Shown here: positions 48,349 through 60,371 of the stretch, in pieces
Layout: each line of letters begins with the position of its first letter
Numbering within the stretch: the first letter of the stretch is position 1
DNA from: Pseudomonas synxantha BG33R
GTDB taxonomy: Bacteria > Pseudomonadota > Gammaproteobacteria > Pseudomonadales > Pseudomonadaceae
Direction: 5' to 3'
Length of the DNA stretch: 64,000 bases
NCBI RefSeq assembly: GCF_000263715.2
Contig: NZ_CM001514.1
Span: forward strand, 4,033,674-4,097,673
Made by a program: the position numbers and the translations under genes
Notes under the pieces: model-generated
Seen by the model: the letters and a program-made list of their open reading frames with translations, nothing else
What the model was told of the DNA's origin: nothing
The model's database searches: none

Positions 48349-49528
48349 TATTCTGATTGTCGAGGACCATCCCCTGCAGCATATCTACCTGCAGAACCTG
48401 CTCAGCGAGTTGGGAGATTTCCTGCTCGAAACCGCCGAGGATGGCAAAGAAGCGCTGGAGCGCCTGCGCCAGCGGGACTTCGACCTGGTACTGACCGACC
48501 TGCTGATGCCCGGCATGGACGGCGTGCAGTTTATCCAGTGCCTGGCCAGCCTGCGCTGCAAGCCGGCGCTGGCGATCATGAGTGCGGCGTCACGGCGCAT
48601 GTTGATGGGAGCCAGCCTGGTGGCGAAAAACCTCGATGTGGAAGTGATCGGGTTGATCTCCAAACCCGTGAACGCCGAGGCCTTGCGCACTCTGATCGAC
48701 CAGCTCAGAAACAAGGTGCGCAAGCCCGCCCCCGAACTTCCCGAGCACATGGACATCGACCGTCACACGCTGGTGCAGGCCATGAGCAGCGGCCAGTTCC
48801 AGGCCTGGTTCCAGCCGAAAAAATCCCTGGCCAACGGCCGTATCGTCGCCGCCGAAGCCCTGGTGCGCTGGATGCACCCCGAGCAAGGCGTGATGCTGCC
48901 TGCCGCGTTCCTGCCGGCGATCAAGGCGTTCGAACTGGAGGAGCGGCTGTTGTGGCTGGTGCTCAAGCAAGCGATCCACGCCCAGGAACACTGGCGCCAG
49001 CGCGGCTATGAAATTCCAGTGTCGATCAACCTGCCGACCCACTTGCTCAACAGCCATGACCTGGCAGACCGTTTGCTGGAGTTCGTGCTGCACCACAATG
49101 GTATCCCGGGAATGATCTGCTTCGAGTTGATGGAATGTTCGGTGCCGCAGGACATCAGCAACTTCTACGCCGGCGCCTGCCGATTGCGGATCAAGGGGTT
49201 CGGTTTGTCCCAGGATGATTTCGGCAAGGGCTACAGCTCCTACCTCAATCTGGTGTCCACGCCCTTTACCGAACTGAAGATCGACCAGGCACTGGTGCAG
49301 GGCAGTCACGACAACGAAGGCATCGCCCAGGCATTGGCGAGCATTATCGCGCTGGGCCGCAAGTTAGGTCTGACGGTGGTCGCCGAGGGCGTGGAAACCC
49401 CGCAGCAATTGGCGCTGCTGCGCAAAATCGACTGCAATCAGGTGCAGGGTTTCCTGATCTCTCACGCCGTGTCTTCGGACCAATTTCAGCAACTACTGAA
49501 CAATGATGGCCCCGCGACATCTCACTAG
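48335..49528 (+). CDS. Response regulator with c-di-GMP phosphodiesterase (EAL) domain, PvrR-like
   Basis: A 397-residue cytoplasmic protein. The receiver domain (2-125, ILIVEDHP, acceptor in LVLTDLLMPGMDG) is followed by a complete EAL domain (about 150-390). Active-site elements are all present: AEALVRW, SINLPTHLL, ELMECSV, DDFGKGYSSYLNL, LKIDQALV, VVAEGVET and QGFLIS. So it should hydrolyse c-di-GMP and oppose fimbrial or biofilm expression, as PvrR does in P. aeruginosa. The ATG at 48335 lies inside the end of the kinase gene, indicating coupling. Confidence 0.9.
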   Translation: MKPLSILIVEDHPLQHIYLQNLLSELGDFLLETAEDGKEALERLRQRDFDLVLTDLLMPGMDGVQFIQCLASLRCKPALAIMSAASRRMLMGASLVAKNLDVEVIGLISKPVNAEALRTLIDQLRNKVRKPAPELPEHMDIDRHTLVQAMSSGQFQAWFQPKKSLANGRIVAAEALVRWMHPEQGVMLPAAFLPAIKAFELEERLLWLVLKQAIHAQEHWRQRGYEIPVSINLPTHLLNSHDLADRLLEFVLHHNGIPGMICFELMECSVPQDISNFYAGACRLRIKGFGLSQDDFGKGYSSYLNLVSTPFTELKIDQALVQGSHDNEGIAQALASIIALGRKLGLTVVAEGVETPQQLALLRKIDCNQVQGFLISHAVSSDQFQQLLNNDGPATSH

Positions 49529-49598
49529 CTGGCGGCCGCGATCATAAGGAGTAAGCTCCATCCAGTGCCGATTTATCCTGCGCCTGCGGAAAACCTTG

Positions 49599-52772
<3,174 letters not shown>

Positions 52773-52795
52773 ACTGGCACTACGGACGGCCCTTT

Positions 52796-53443
52796 ATGAA
52801 AAAATTCAACGTGGTAATCGCGGACGATCACCCGATCGTGTTGCTCGGCGTTCGCGAACTGGTAGAGCGTGATATGCGCTTTCAAGTCGTCGGCGAGGCC
52901 GTGTGCTCGGCCGGCCTGATCAAGCTGTTGCAACACCAAGGCGCTGACATCGTGATCACCGACTACAACATGCCGGGCGACTCGCCCTATGGCGACGGCC
53001 TGAAGCTGGTGGAGTACCTGAAAAGGCATTTCCCGCAGGTACAGATCCTGATCCTGACCATGATCTCCAACCACCTGATCCTCACCCGTCTGCAAGAGCT
53101 GGGCGTGGTCGGCATCATCCAGAAAAGCCAGTTGCATACCGAGATTCAACTGGCACTCAAGGCGATCGCCCAGGACAGCGACTATCGCAGCCTGGAGCCG
53201 CCAAAGACCTCGGTGATAGAGACCCTCACGGCAATTGACGAGCGCTTTACCAGTTTGTCGCCCAAAGAGTTCGAGATCCTGCGCCTGTTTATTTCCGGCA
53301 TGAGCGTGAGTGATATTGCGCGCCGCCAGAACCGAAGTTCAAAGACCATCAGCGCACAAAAGATATCGGCCATGCGCAAACTTGAAGTCAGCAGCGACCA
53401 GGATCTACTTGCTTATTGCCTGGAACGTAACATCTTCAACTAA
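52796..53443 (+). CDS. NarL/LuxR-type response regulator, RcsB-like
   Basis: A 215-residue two-domain regulator. The receiver has FNVVIADDHPIVLLGVRELVE and acceptor Asp in DIVITDYNMPGDSPYGDGL. That insertion after the acceptor is typical of the RcsB/EvgA-like group. The C-terminal helix-turn-helix is LSPKEFEILRLFISGMSVSDIARRQNRSSKTISAQKISAMRKLEV. It lies 23 bases after the HPt-bearing kinase, its probable donor, and just upstream of the major subunit gene, whose promoter carries a perfect TAAGAATCGTCTTA palindrome. It is expected to activate fimbrial genes. Confidence 0.9.
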   Translation: MKKFNVVIADDHPIVLLGVRELVERDMRFQVVGEAVCSAGLIKLLQHQGADIVITDYNMPGDSPYGDGLKLVEYLKRHFPQVQILILTMISNHLILTRLQELGVVGIIQKSQLHTEIQLALKAIAQDSDYRSLEPPKTSVIETLTAIDERFTSLSPKEFEILRLFISGMSVSDIARRQNRSSKTISAQKISAMRKLEVSSDQDLLAYCLERNIFN

Positions 53444-53543
53444 CGCATAACTTGCAAGCCATTCCTGGACAATGGCTTTGCCCTTTATTTTCAAGCCTTT
53501 CACCGCTGCAACAGCACAAATAACCTGCCCACGCCAGCGCTTA

Positions 53544-53557
53544 TAAGAATCGTCTTA
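53544..53557. promoter_or_regulatory. RcsB-box-like palindrome at the major fimbrial subunit promoter
   Basis: TAAGAATCGTCTTA within the perfect 6-4-6 palindrome ATAAGA-ATCG-TCTTAT (53543-53558), 84 bases before the subunit ATG. It is the best of the four related sites in this locus. It resembles the enterobacterial RcsB box TAAGAAT-TCCTA. The gap 53444-53640 holds no other obvious feature. Confidence 0.6.
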
Positions 53558-53640
53558 TTCGCTCCCGCCGCCTCGTCGCCTACTCTTTGCTCGCAGTTCA
53601 ACAACAGCAAACTTTTCAACTAACACTTACGGACATCATC

Positions 53641-54243
53641 ATGAAGAAGTTTTCCCTGGCTGTGATCGCCTCGGCCATTATCGCCGCTTCCGGCAGTGCA
53701 TTTGCCGTGGATCCTGCTCCTACGCCAACCCTGGGCGGCAGCGGTAAAATCACCTTCACCGGCGTGATCAACAACGACGCATGCTCGGTGGACGGCGCCA
53801 ACTCCGACCGCACCATTTCGGTGGACATGGGCAACGTTTCGATCAAGGACATGGGCACCGCGGAAAACCCAACCGCAGGTCGTGTGACCGCCAAAGACTT
53901 CAACCTGAACGTCAACTGCAACCAGGGTACCAAGGTCGCCATGATCTTTGACGCCAACAACGGCGGTTCGGGCCTGGTCACCGGCAAAAAAGTACTGGCC
54001 CTGAACCCGGGTTCGGCCACTGCACAAAACGTCGGTATTGCCCTGCTCGACAGCAAGGGCGGTCTGATTGACCTCAGCTCGCCAAGCACCGCACGCATTG
54101 AAAGCACCATGCACGGTGCCGGTACTGAAGGCGGCGACGCCACCCTGAGCTTCGCGGCCGCCTACGTCACTACCGCAGCGGCTGGTTCGTCGACCGCCGG
54201 TCGCGGTGACGCCACCCTGCCGTTCATCCTGCAATACGAATAA
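53641..54243 (+). CDS. Major fimbrial subunit (CupD1/FimA type)
   Basis: A 200-residue pilin. The signal peptide is MKKFSLAVIASAIIAASGSAFA. The mature protein has the donor-strand region GKITFTGVINNDACSVDG with the first cysteine, a second cysteine in FNLNVNCNQG, and the end GDATLPFILQYE with the conserved penultimate tyrosine. Chaperone-usher assembly via the following genes. A strong GC hairpin follows, which would let the subunit be made in excess of chaperone and usher. Confidence 0.92.
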   Translation: MKKFSLAVIASAIIAASGSAFAVDPAPTPTLGGSGKITFTGVINNDACSVDGANSDRTISVDMGNVSIKDMGTAENPTAGRVTAKDFNLNVNCNQGTKVAMIFDANNGGSGLVTGKKVLALNPGSATAQNVGIALLDSKGGLIDLSSPSTARIESTMHGAGTEGGDATLSFAAAYVTTAAAGSSTAGRGDATLPFILQYE

Positions 54244-54267
54244 TTCGGCGCCCCGGGCACCAAACGC

Positions 54268-54287
54268 GCGAGGCCTTGCGGCCTCGC
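54268..54287 (+). terminator. Hairpin after the major subunit gene, probable attenuator
   Basis: Perfect stem GCGAGGCC-TTGC-GGCCTCGC, 25 bases after the subunit stop. It is followed by CATTGTCTT rather than a full U-tract. Likely partial termination or an mRNA 3' stabiliser that sets the subunit:chaperone:usher ratio (inferred). Confidence 0.6.
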
Positions 54288-54318
54288 CATTGTCTTCTGA
54301 TTACACCGGATAACCCTC

Positions 54319-55059
54319 ATGCCGCCTCGTTCTATTGCCGCATGTCTGGGGCTGCTGGGCTTGCTCATGGCTACCCAGGCCGCCGCCAGCATTTCATTGA
54401 ATGCCACCCGTATCGTGTTTGACGGTGACCACAAGGAAGCCAACATTACCGTGCGTAACGGTAACCAGGATGTATTGATTCAATCCTGGGTCGACATGAA
54501 CGACGCCAGCGCCAGCCGCGCGCCGTTTGCCGTCACCCCGCCACTGGCACGGGTATTTGCCAAGGAACAACAACTGCTGCGCATTCTGTATGAAGGCACC
54601 GGCATGCCCACGGACCGCGAGTCGGTGGTGTGGCTCAATGTGCAGGAAATCCCCAAGGCCAGCGAAGCCGAGAACACCTTGCAGTTGGCCATCCGCCAAC
54701 GCATCAAGATTTTTTACCGCCCTGCCGGCCTTACCGGCAGCGCGCTGCAAGCCCCTGCGCAGCTTGAATGGACGCTGGCCAAACACGGCAGCCAAACCCT
54801 GTTGCAGGTGAAAAACCCAACGCTGTACCACGTGTCCATGGCCGACATCAAAGTGCAGGCGGTATTGGCCAGCGACTCCACCATGATTGCGCCAGGCGAG
54901 CAAAAACAGTTTGCGCTCAGTGCTCCAGTTACCAGCGGGCCGGTGCAGTTGTCGTTTTCCAGCATCAATGACTACGGCGCGCAGAATCACTACAGCGCGC
55001 CGCTGTCCAGCGGCACTGCGCTACCGGCGCATGCGACTGAATCGCGCCTCAACCCCTAA
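54319..55059 (+). CDS. Periplasmic fimbrial chaperone (PapD family), second copy
   Basis: A 246-residue chaperone with signal peptide MPPRSIAACLGLLGLLMATQAAA. It has the first Ig-like domain (ISLNATRIVFDGDHKEANITVRN, LLRILYEGTGMPTDRESVVWLNVQEIP, IRQRIKIFYRP) and a second domain ending LSFSSINDYGAQNHY. It is a diverged paralogue of the chaperone at 43802, presumably for the major subunit. It is 86 bases before the usher ATG, with no obvious promoter between. Confidence 0.92.
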   Translation: MPPRSIAACLGLLGLLMATQAAASISLNATRIVFDGDHKEANITVRNGNQDVLIQSWVDMNDASASRAPFAVTPPLARVFAKEQQLLRILYEGTGMPTDRESVVWLNVQEIPKASEAENTLQLAIRQRIKIFYRPAGLTGSALQAPAQLEWTLAKHGSQTLLQVKNPTLYHVSMADIKVQAVLASDSTMIAPGEQKQFALSAPVTSGPVQLSFSSINDYGAQNHYSAPLSSGTALPAHATESRLNP

Positions 55060-55144
55060 GCACTTTCGTTAACCCACAGGCTCACTTCGCGTGCGTGTTT
55101 GCGTGCCCGGCTGTCCGTCAATCAGGGATGTCATAGGTCTTCGC

Positions 55145-57655
55145 ATGTCTTTTCTTTCCAGCAACAGGCCCGCACGTGGCGTACTGAAGTTGAAGACGCT
55201 GTCGCTGGCGATCGCTGCCAGCTTGCCCAGCCTGGCCATGGCCGATGACGCTGCGCAAACCTTCAACACCACCTTCCTGCAAGGCTCGCAGTCGCCGGTG
55301 GACTTGCAGCAATTGCTCTCGGCCAACAGCGTGCTGCCGGGCAATTACCGCGTCGATTTGTACAGCAACGAAGTGCTGGTGGGCCGGCGCGATATCGACT
55401 TCAAGCGCAACCCGAAAAACGGCCGCGTCGAAGCCTGCCTGACCCTCGACCTACTCAAGCAACTGGGTATCGACCTGCACCGTTTGCAGGCCGAGGGCAA
55501 ACTCGACCCGCAGCAGCCGCAGGAATGCTACGCCCTTGCCGACATGATCGAAGACGCCAGCGTGCGCTACGACAGCAGCCGTCTGCGCCTGCTCGCAAGT
55601 ATCCCGCAGGTGGCGATGCAGCGTGGCTTGCGCGGGTATGTCGACCCACAGTTGTGGGACGACGGTGTGCCCGCCGCCTTCATCAACTACCAGCTCAACA
55701 GCAGCCGCACCGCCGGCGACTATAAAACCCGCATTGCCAATAACCTGGGCCTGCGCAACGGCATCAACCTGGGGGCCTGGCGCCTGCGCAACGAGTCGAA
55801 CCTGAGCGGCGGCACCGATCGCTCGAACACCTTCACCAGCAACCGTACTTACCTGCAGCACGACGTCACCGCGATCAAGGGCCAGTTCAGCGCCGGTGAG
55901 ATTTTCTCCGACACTGACCTGTTCGACAGCGTGCGCTACCGCGGGGTCAAGCTCGCCTCGGATGATGGCATGCGCGCCGACAGCGAACGCGGCTATGCCC
56001 CCGTAATCCGTGGGGTGGCGCAGACCAACGCGACGGTGGAAATCCGCCAGAATGACTACATCCTCTACACCGCCAACGTCGCGCCAGGCCCGTTCGAGAT
56101 CAACGATATCTACCCCAGCGGCTCCAACGGTGACCTGCAAATTACCGTGATCGAAGCCGACGGTACGCGGCGGGTGACGATGCAGGCGTTCTCCAGCCTG
56201 CCGATCATGGTGCGCGAAGGCCAGGTGAAATACAGCGTCTCGGCGGGCACGTTCAAAAGCAATGCCGATGGCCTGGCAACCCCGCGTTTTTTTAGCGGTA
56301 CGCTGGCTTACGGCTTGACCAGCAACCTCAGCGGGATTGTCGGTGTGCAAGCCAGTGAGGACTACAGCGCGCTGTCGATCGGCGCCGGCCGGAACACCTC
56401 GTTCGGTGCGTTCTCGCTGGATACCACCCATTCGTCCAGCAAGGCCCAGGGGCGAACCTCCCAGGGCAGCAGCGTACGCGCCTTGTACGCCAAGACCTTT
56501 GCCGGCACCGATACCAACTTCACCCTGGCCGCCTATCGCTACTCCACCGAGGGCTATCGCACCCTCACCGACCATGTGGAAGACAGCAGCGAAGACCTGC
56601 GCGTACGCACCGGCCACTCGAAAACCCGCACCGACCTGACCATCAACCAGAGCATCGGACGCAACAGCGAATTCGGCAGCCTTTATGTGAATGCCAGCGA
56701 CCAACGCTACTGGAATCGCGGCGGCTCCCAGAGCTTTTCCGCGGGCTACACCGGCAACTGGGGCGACCTGAGCTACAACCTTGGCGTGACGCGCACCAAG
56801 CAGATCGTCACCTGGGGCGAGCCGAGCAGCGACACGCAGGTGAACCTGTCGGTGTCTTTCCCGCTGGGCAGCCAGGCCCGCGCGCCACGGGCGTTTGTCA
56901 CCACCAGCCACCAACGTGGCGATACCACCACCCAAGCGGGCATCAATGGCTACGTGGCCGATACCAGCGACACTTTCTATTCGGTGCAGGCCGGCCACAG
57001 TGACACCAGCGGCGACTCAGGCTCGGTGAACATCAACAGTCGTACCGCCGTGGCAGACGTCAGCCTCGGTTACAGCCAGGGCCAGGGCTACAACTCACAG
57101 AACTTCAACCTCGCAGGCTCCGTGGTGGCTCATGCGGGTGGCGTCAACCTGGGGCAGACGGTCAGCGAGACCTTCGCTCTGGCCGAAGTACCAGGCGTCG
57201 CTGGAGCCAAGATCAGCAGCTACAGCGGGGTGGAAACCGGCTACAACGGCTATGCGGTGGTGCCCACTGCGCAACCTTACCGGGTCAACTGGATCAGCCT
57301 GGACACTCGCGATCTGGGTGGCGACGTGGAAATCACCAACGCTACCCAGCAACTGGTGCCGCGCCGTGGCGCCATCGTGGTGGCGCATTACAGCGGCACC
57401 ACCGGGCGGCGGGTGTTGTTTGAGTTGTTTGATGCACTGCATCAACCGCTGTCGTTTGGTGCCTCACTGGAAGACGCCAATGGCAAGCAGTTGGCGATTG
57501 CCGATCCCAATGGTAATGCCCTGGCACTGGTGGAAGAGGATCAGGGCACGCTGATCATCAAGTGGGGGGAACAGCGTTGTAGCGCGAGCTATGCGCTGGC
57601 ACCACAGAACAAGGCGTTGAACTACGAGCGCCAGGCACTGGTGTGTACGCCTTGA
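55145..57655 (+). CDS. Outer membrane fimbrial usher (FimD/PapC family)
   Basis: An 836-residue usher that threads subunits through the outer membrane. The signal peptide ends near SLAMA. It has an N-terminal subunit-binding domain (FNTTFLQGSQSPVDLQQLL, YRVDLYSNEVLVGRRDIDF), a 24-strand barrel with YAPVIRGVAQTNATVEIRQNDYILYTANVAPGPFEINDIYPSGSNGDLQITVIEADG, and C-terminal plug-like domains ending in CSASYALAPQ. The start at 55145 (MSFLSSNRPARG) is chosen for signal-peptide length. Length is normal, so the machine looks intact. Confidence 0.93.
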   Translation: MSFLSSNRPARGVLKLKTLSLAIAASLPSLAMADDAAQTFNTTFLQGSQSPVDLQQLLSANSVLPGNYRVDLYSNEVLVGRRDIDFKRNPKNGRVEACLTLDLLKQLGIDLHRLQAEGKLDPQQPQECYALADMIEDASVRYDSSRLRLLASIPQVAMQRGLRGYVDPQLWDDGVPAAFINYQLNSSRTAGDYKTRIANNLGLRNGINLGAWRLRNESNLSGGTDRSNTFTSNRTYLQHDVTAIKGQFSAGEIFSDTDLFDSVRYRGVKLASDDGMRADSERGYAPVIRGVAQTNATVEIRQNDYILYTANVAPGPFEINDIYPSGSNGDLQITVIEADGTRRVTMQAFSSLPIMVREGQVKYSVSAGTFKSNADGLATPRFFSGTLAYGLTSNLSGIVGVQASEDYSALSIGAGRNTSFGAFSLDTTHSSSKAQGRTSQGSSVRALYAKTFAGTDTNFTLAAYRYSTEGYRTLTDHVEDSSEDLRVRTGHSKTRTDLTINQSIGRNSEFGSLYVNASDQRYWNRGGSQSFSAGYTGNWGDLSYNLGVTRTKQIVTWGEPSSDTQVNLSVSFPLGSQARAPRAFVTTSHQRGDTTTQAGINGYVADTSDTFYSVQAGHSDTSGDSGSVNINSRTAVADVSLGYSQGQGYNSQNFNLAGSVVAHAGGVNLGQTVSETFALAEVPGVAGAKISSYSGVETGYNGYAVVPTAQPYRVNWISLDTRDLGGDVEITNATQQLVPRRGAIVVAHYSGTTGRRVLFELFDALHQPLSFGASLEDANGKQLAIADPNGNALALVEEDQGTLIIKWGEQRCSASYALAPQNKALNYERQALVCTP

Positions 57656-57714
57656 TTGTGCGGGGGAATGCGCTACTGTGCCGACCACGCACCCATCCTC
57701 TGCGAGATTTGCCC

Positions 57715-58551
57715 ATGCGTAACCTGTTCCTTGCCAGTGCCTGCCTGCTGACCACCGCCCTGGCAGGCTGCCAGCAAACACCCCCGGCCAACGACCAACT
57801 CGACGCCGTGCTCTGGACCCAGACGTCCATCGAGCACGAGATGATCTACCGCCAGCTCTTCGCCAACGCCACCCGCCAACTCGATGTAGCGCTGGCCGAC
57901 CCCAACTGGGACGCACTGCCTTTACCTGCGCGCAAGCTGACCGGTTTGCCGCCGGCGGTGATTGTGGATATCGACGAGACGCTGTTGGACAACGTGCCGC
58001 TCAACGCTCGCGACATCATCAACAATCAGGTCTATTCCTACGATCGCTGGAATACCTGGGTCGAGCAGGCCAAGGCCGAGGCACTGCCGGGTTCCGTGGC
58101 GTTCCTGCAAGCGGCCAGGCAAAAAGGCATCAAGGTGTATTACCTCACCAACCGCGAGCACAGCCAGGTCGCGGCCACCGCCAAAAACCTGCGTTTGCGC
58201 GGCTTTCCGATAGAGAGCGACGCACAGATCCTGGCGGCCAGCACCCCCATCGGCCATTGCGAAAGCGCTGGCTATGGCAAGAACTGCCGTCGCCAGTGGG
58301 TCGCCAGCCAAGCCCGCGTGTTATTGATGGCCGGTGACTCGCTGGGAGATTTCGTGCAGGCCGAACACAACACCCTGGCTGCGCAGCGCAAGGCCGTCGA
58401 ACCCTATGTGAACTGGCTGGGGCAGCGCTGGTTCCTGCTGCCAAATCCGAGCTACGGCAACTGGTACAGCGCGCCGTACGGGGATGATGAAACCTTGCCG
58501 TTTGCGCAGAAACGCAAGCTCAAGCAGCGGGCATTGTTGTTGCAGCAATAA
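57715..58551 (+). CDS. HAD-family acid phosphatase lipoprotein, class C / e(P4)-like
   Basis: A 278-residue lipoprotein with lipobox LAGC near residue 19. It has the HAD motifs VIVDIDETLLDN (nucleophile and acid Asp, DxDET), YYLTNRE (motif II) and LLMAGDSLGDF (motif III). The family dephosphorylates nucleotides at the cell surface so that nucleosides can be taken up. The ATG at 57715 gives the lipoprotein signal (MRNLFLASACLLTTALAGC). It is 60 bases after the usher but functionally unrelated to it. Confidence 0.9.
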   Translation: MRNLFLASACLLTTALAGCQQTPPANDQLDAVLWTQTSIEHEMIYRQLFANATRQLDVALADPNWDALPLPARKLTGLPPAVIVDIDETLLDNVPLNARDIINNQVYSYDRWNTWVEQAKAEALPGSVAFLQAARQKGIKVYYLTNREHSQVAATAKNLRLRGFPIESDAQILAASTPIGHCESAGYGKNCRRQWVASQARVLLMAGDSLGDFVQAEHNTLAAQRKAVEPYVNWLGQRWFLLPNPSYGNWYSAPYGDDETLPFAQKRKLKQRALLLQQ

Positions 58552-58556
58552 AGAGT

Positions 58557-58577
58557 AGCCCCCTCCCACATTGGATC
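58557..58577. repeat. Solitary half-REP
   Basis: GCCCCCTCCCACATTGGATCT, one arm of the GTGGGAGGGGGC REP class with the TTGGATCTG tail also seen near 23890 and 32060. No partner arm is visible within 150 bases. Confidence 0.6.
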
Positions 58578-58711
58578 TGCGTATCAGGAGCGATCAACAC
58601 TTTAGCCCTGAGGCTTGGTGTGCCAACCCGAGGGCCGTTCATCCCACTCATTTGCACCGCTGCCCTCTTGTCATCACACTCGTCATCCACCCGTCGACTC
58701 AGGAATCGCAG

Positions 58712-59269
58712 ATGCCTCACTCGTTGCTCAAGCCTGCCTTGCCCGGCGTTGCGCTGCGGCGATGGCGTTTGCTGCACCGCATCAAGCAAAGTCATGCAGC
58801 GCAGTTGTTCAACGTCACACAATCGACTATTTCGCGCTGGGAAAGTGGCGTACAAGCGATGGATCCGGCTGCGCACCAACAGCTTGAGCAGTTGTTGGCA
58901 GCCCGACTTGATGCAGCCGCCGATCAGGCATTGGCCCGGCTGGTCAGCGAGAGTTCGCAAGCGATGCACTTGGTGTGCGACCTGACGCACCGCCTGCTCG
59001 CGTGCTCACCCTCCCGCGCACGCCAGTTCAGCAGCCCGCTCGCCGAGCTTATGGGCCAGTCGTTGTGGCGCTTCGCAACGCCGCAAATCCAGCTGATCGA
59101 AGCCAGCCTGGAGCATACCGGCTGGCGTGAAACCCAGGCACCACCGGCCCTTGAATTCACCACTGGAAGCAACGACTCCAATCTCGTGCCCATACGCCCA
59201 AGCCTGTGTCGCTGGACACGCATGACCCTGAGCGATGGCAGCGCAGCACGCCTGGTCGAGACACTCTGA
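58712..59269 (+). CDS. XRE-type helix-turn-helix protein
   Basis: A 185-residue protein with an N-terminal lambda-repressor-like helix-turn-helix (about 11-55: LRRWRLLHRIKQSHAAQLFNVTQSTISRWESGVQAM). A C-terminal 110-residue region without a recognisable domain may sense a small ligand (PAS-like spacing at HRLLACSPSRARQFSSPLAELMGQSLWRF). The ATG follows AGGA; longer upstream frame is not supported. Stands alone between the phosphatase and HD genes. Target unknown. Confidence 0.8.
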   Translation: MPHSLLKPALPGVALRRWRLLHRIKQSHAAQLFNVTQSTISRWESGVQAMDPAAHQQLEQLLAARLDAAADQALARLVSESSQAMHLVCDLTHRLLACSPSRARQFSSPLAELMGQSLWRFATPQIQLIEASLEHTGWRETQAPPALEFTTGSNDSNLVPIRPSLCRWTRMTLSDGSAARLVETL

Positions 59270-59355
59270 AAGCCCACCGCGCATATTTTATGCGTGGACG
59301 ATCTGCGCTCGCGCACCTAGGCTTACCTGCACAACCGACCTTGCGGGGCAGCATC

Positions 59356-59928
59356 ATGGACATGGAAAAAATCAAAGGCCGTCTCGATTTTCTGCGCGAA
59401 GCAGAAAAACTCAAGGATGTGCTCAGAAGTGCCCACACGGCTTCGGGCCGCACTGAAAGCACGGCCGAACACAGTTGGCGCCTGTGTCTGATGGCGATGG
59501 TGTTCGCCGATCAATTGCCCGGCCTGGACCTGCTGAAAATCCTCAAGATGTGCGTTATCCATGATTTGGGCGAAGCCATCCACGGCGATATCCCGGCGGT
59601 CAGCCAGGCGGCCTTTCCCAACAAGGGCGAACAGGAGCGACTCGACCTGCTGCTGTTGGCGCAGTCCCTGGACAGCCCCCTGAAAGCCGAGATCCTGACG
59701 TTATGGGATGACTACGAGAACGCGCGCTCGCCGGAAGCAAAAGCCGTCAAGGCCATGGACAAGCTGGAGACCCTGCTGCAGCACACCCAAGGACTGAACC
59801 CGCCCGATTTCGATTACGCCTTCAACCTGGCCTACGGCAAAAAACACACAGATGCCGACCCTTTGTTCGAAGCGCTGCGGGCGTTGATCGATCGGGCGAC
59901 AGAGCAAAGGCTCCACGCCGCAGAGTGA
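59356..59928 (+). CDS. HD-domain phosphohydrolase (YfbR-like)
   Basis: A 190-residue HD-superfamily hydrolase. The metal ligands are visible as TAEHSWRLCL (His), KMCVIHDLGEAIHGDIP (His-Asp pair with the following Glu) and the late Asp in AVKAMDKLETLL. Enzymes of this type dephosphorylate deoxynucleoside 5'-monophosphates. The start MDMEKIKGRLDFL fits the family; the ribosome site (GGGGC) is weak. Upstream in-frame sequence overlaps the helix-turn-helix gene. Confidence 0.88.
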   Translation: MDMEKIKGRLDFLREAEKLKDVLRSAHTASGRTESTAEHSWRLCLMAMVFADQLPGLDLLKILKMCVIHDLGEAIHGDIPAVSQAAFPNKGEQERLDLLLLAQSLDSPLKAEILTLWDDYENARSPEAKAVKAMDKLETLLQHTQGLNPPDFDYAFNLAYGKKHTDADPLFEALRALIDRATEQRLHAAE

Positions 59929-59937
59929 CGGGCGTCA

Positions 59938-60360
59938 TCACACCGCCCGAGCAGCAATCGCCTCCACCTCCACCAACGCCCCCGGCAGCGGCAACGCCAC
60001 CACTTGCAACGCGGTCCGCGCCGGTTTGTTCGGCTGCTCGGGCGTGCCGAAGAACTGCGTATACCCCCGCTGTAACCCGGCAAAATCCAGCTTGCCGTCG
60101 GTTTCTTCCGCGCCGACCAGAAATACCCGCAACTGCACGATATCGCCCAGGTCCAGATCCTGCTGCTGGAGGATTTTGCGCAGCTTGTTAAACACTGAAA
60201 CAGTCTGTACTTCGGTGTCGCCGTAAACCCCAGGCACATTCGGGTCGGCGAGGTCGGGCAGCGTGCCGCTGACGAATATCAGGCTGGCCGAGGCCGGCAC
60301 GGTGACGGTTTGCGAGATGGGAAAATCGCCCACGCTGGTGCGTTGAATGCTGTCGCTCAT
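59938..60360 (-). CDS. RidA family protein with intact arginine motif
   Basis: A 140-residue RidA-like protein with SLIFVSGTLPDLADPN, QTVSVFNKLRKILQQQDLDLGDIVQLRVFLV and PARTALQVVALPLPGALVEVEAIA. The arginine needed for imine hydrolysis is kept. It lies 11 bases after the flavin amine oxidase gene on the same strand, so it probably hydrolyses the imine that oxidase releases, avoiding damage to PLP enzymes. Start ATG at 60360 is the first of the family region; the longer frame upstream is overlap. Confidence 0.88.
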   Translation of the reverse strand: MSDSIQRTSVGDFPISQTVTVPASASLIFVSGTLPDLADPNVPGVYGDTEVQTVSVFNKLRKILQQQDLDLGDIVQLRVFLVGAEETDGKLDFAGLQRGYTQFFGTPEQPNKPARTALQVVALPLPGALVEVEAIAARAV

Positions 60361-60371
60361 GGTGTTGCTCC

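Noticed and set aside
55451-56998. 515-codon open frame opposite the usher gene
   Set aside because: Antisense shadow with Gly/Ala/Val-rich composition and no ribosome site; the usher is complete on the plus strand.
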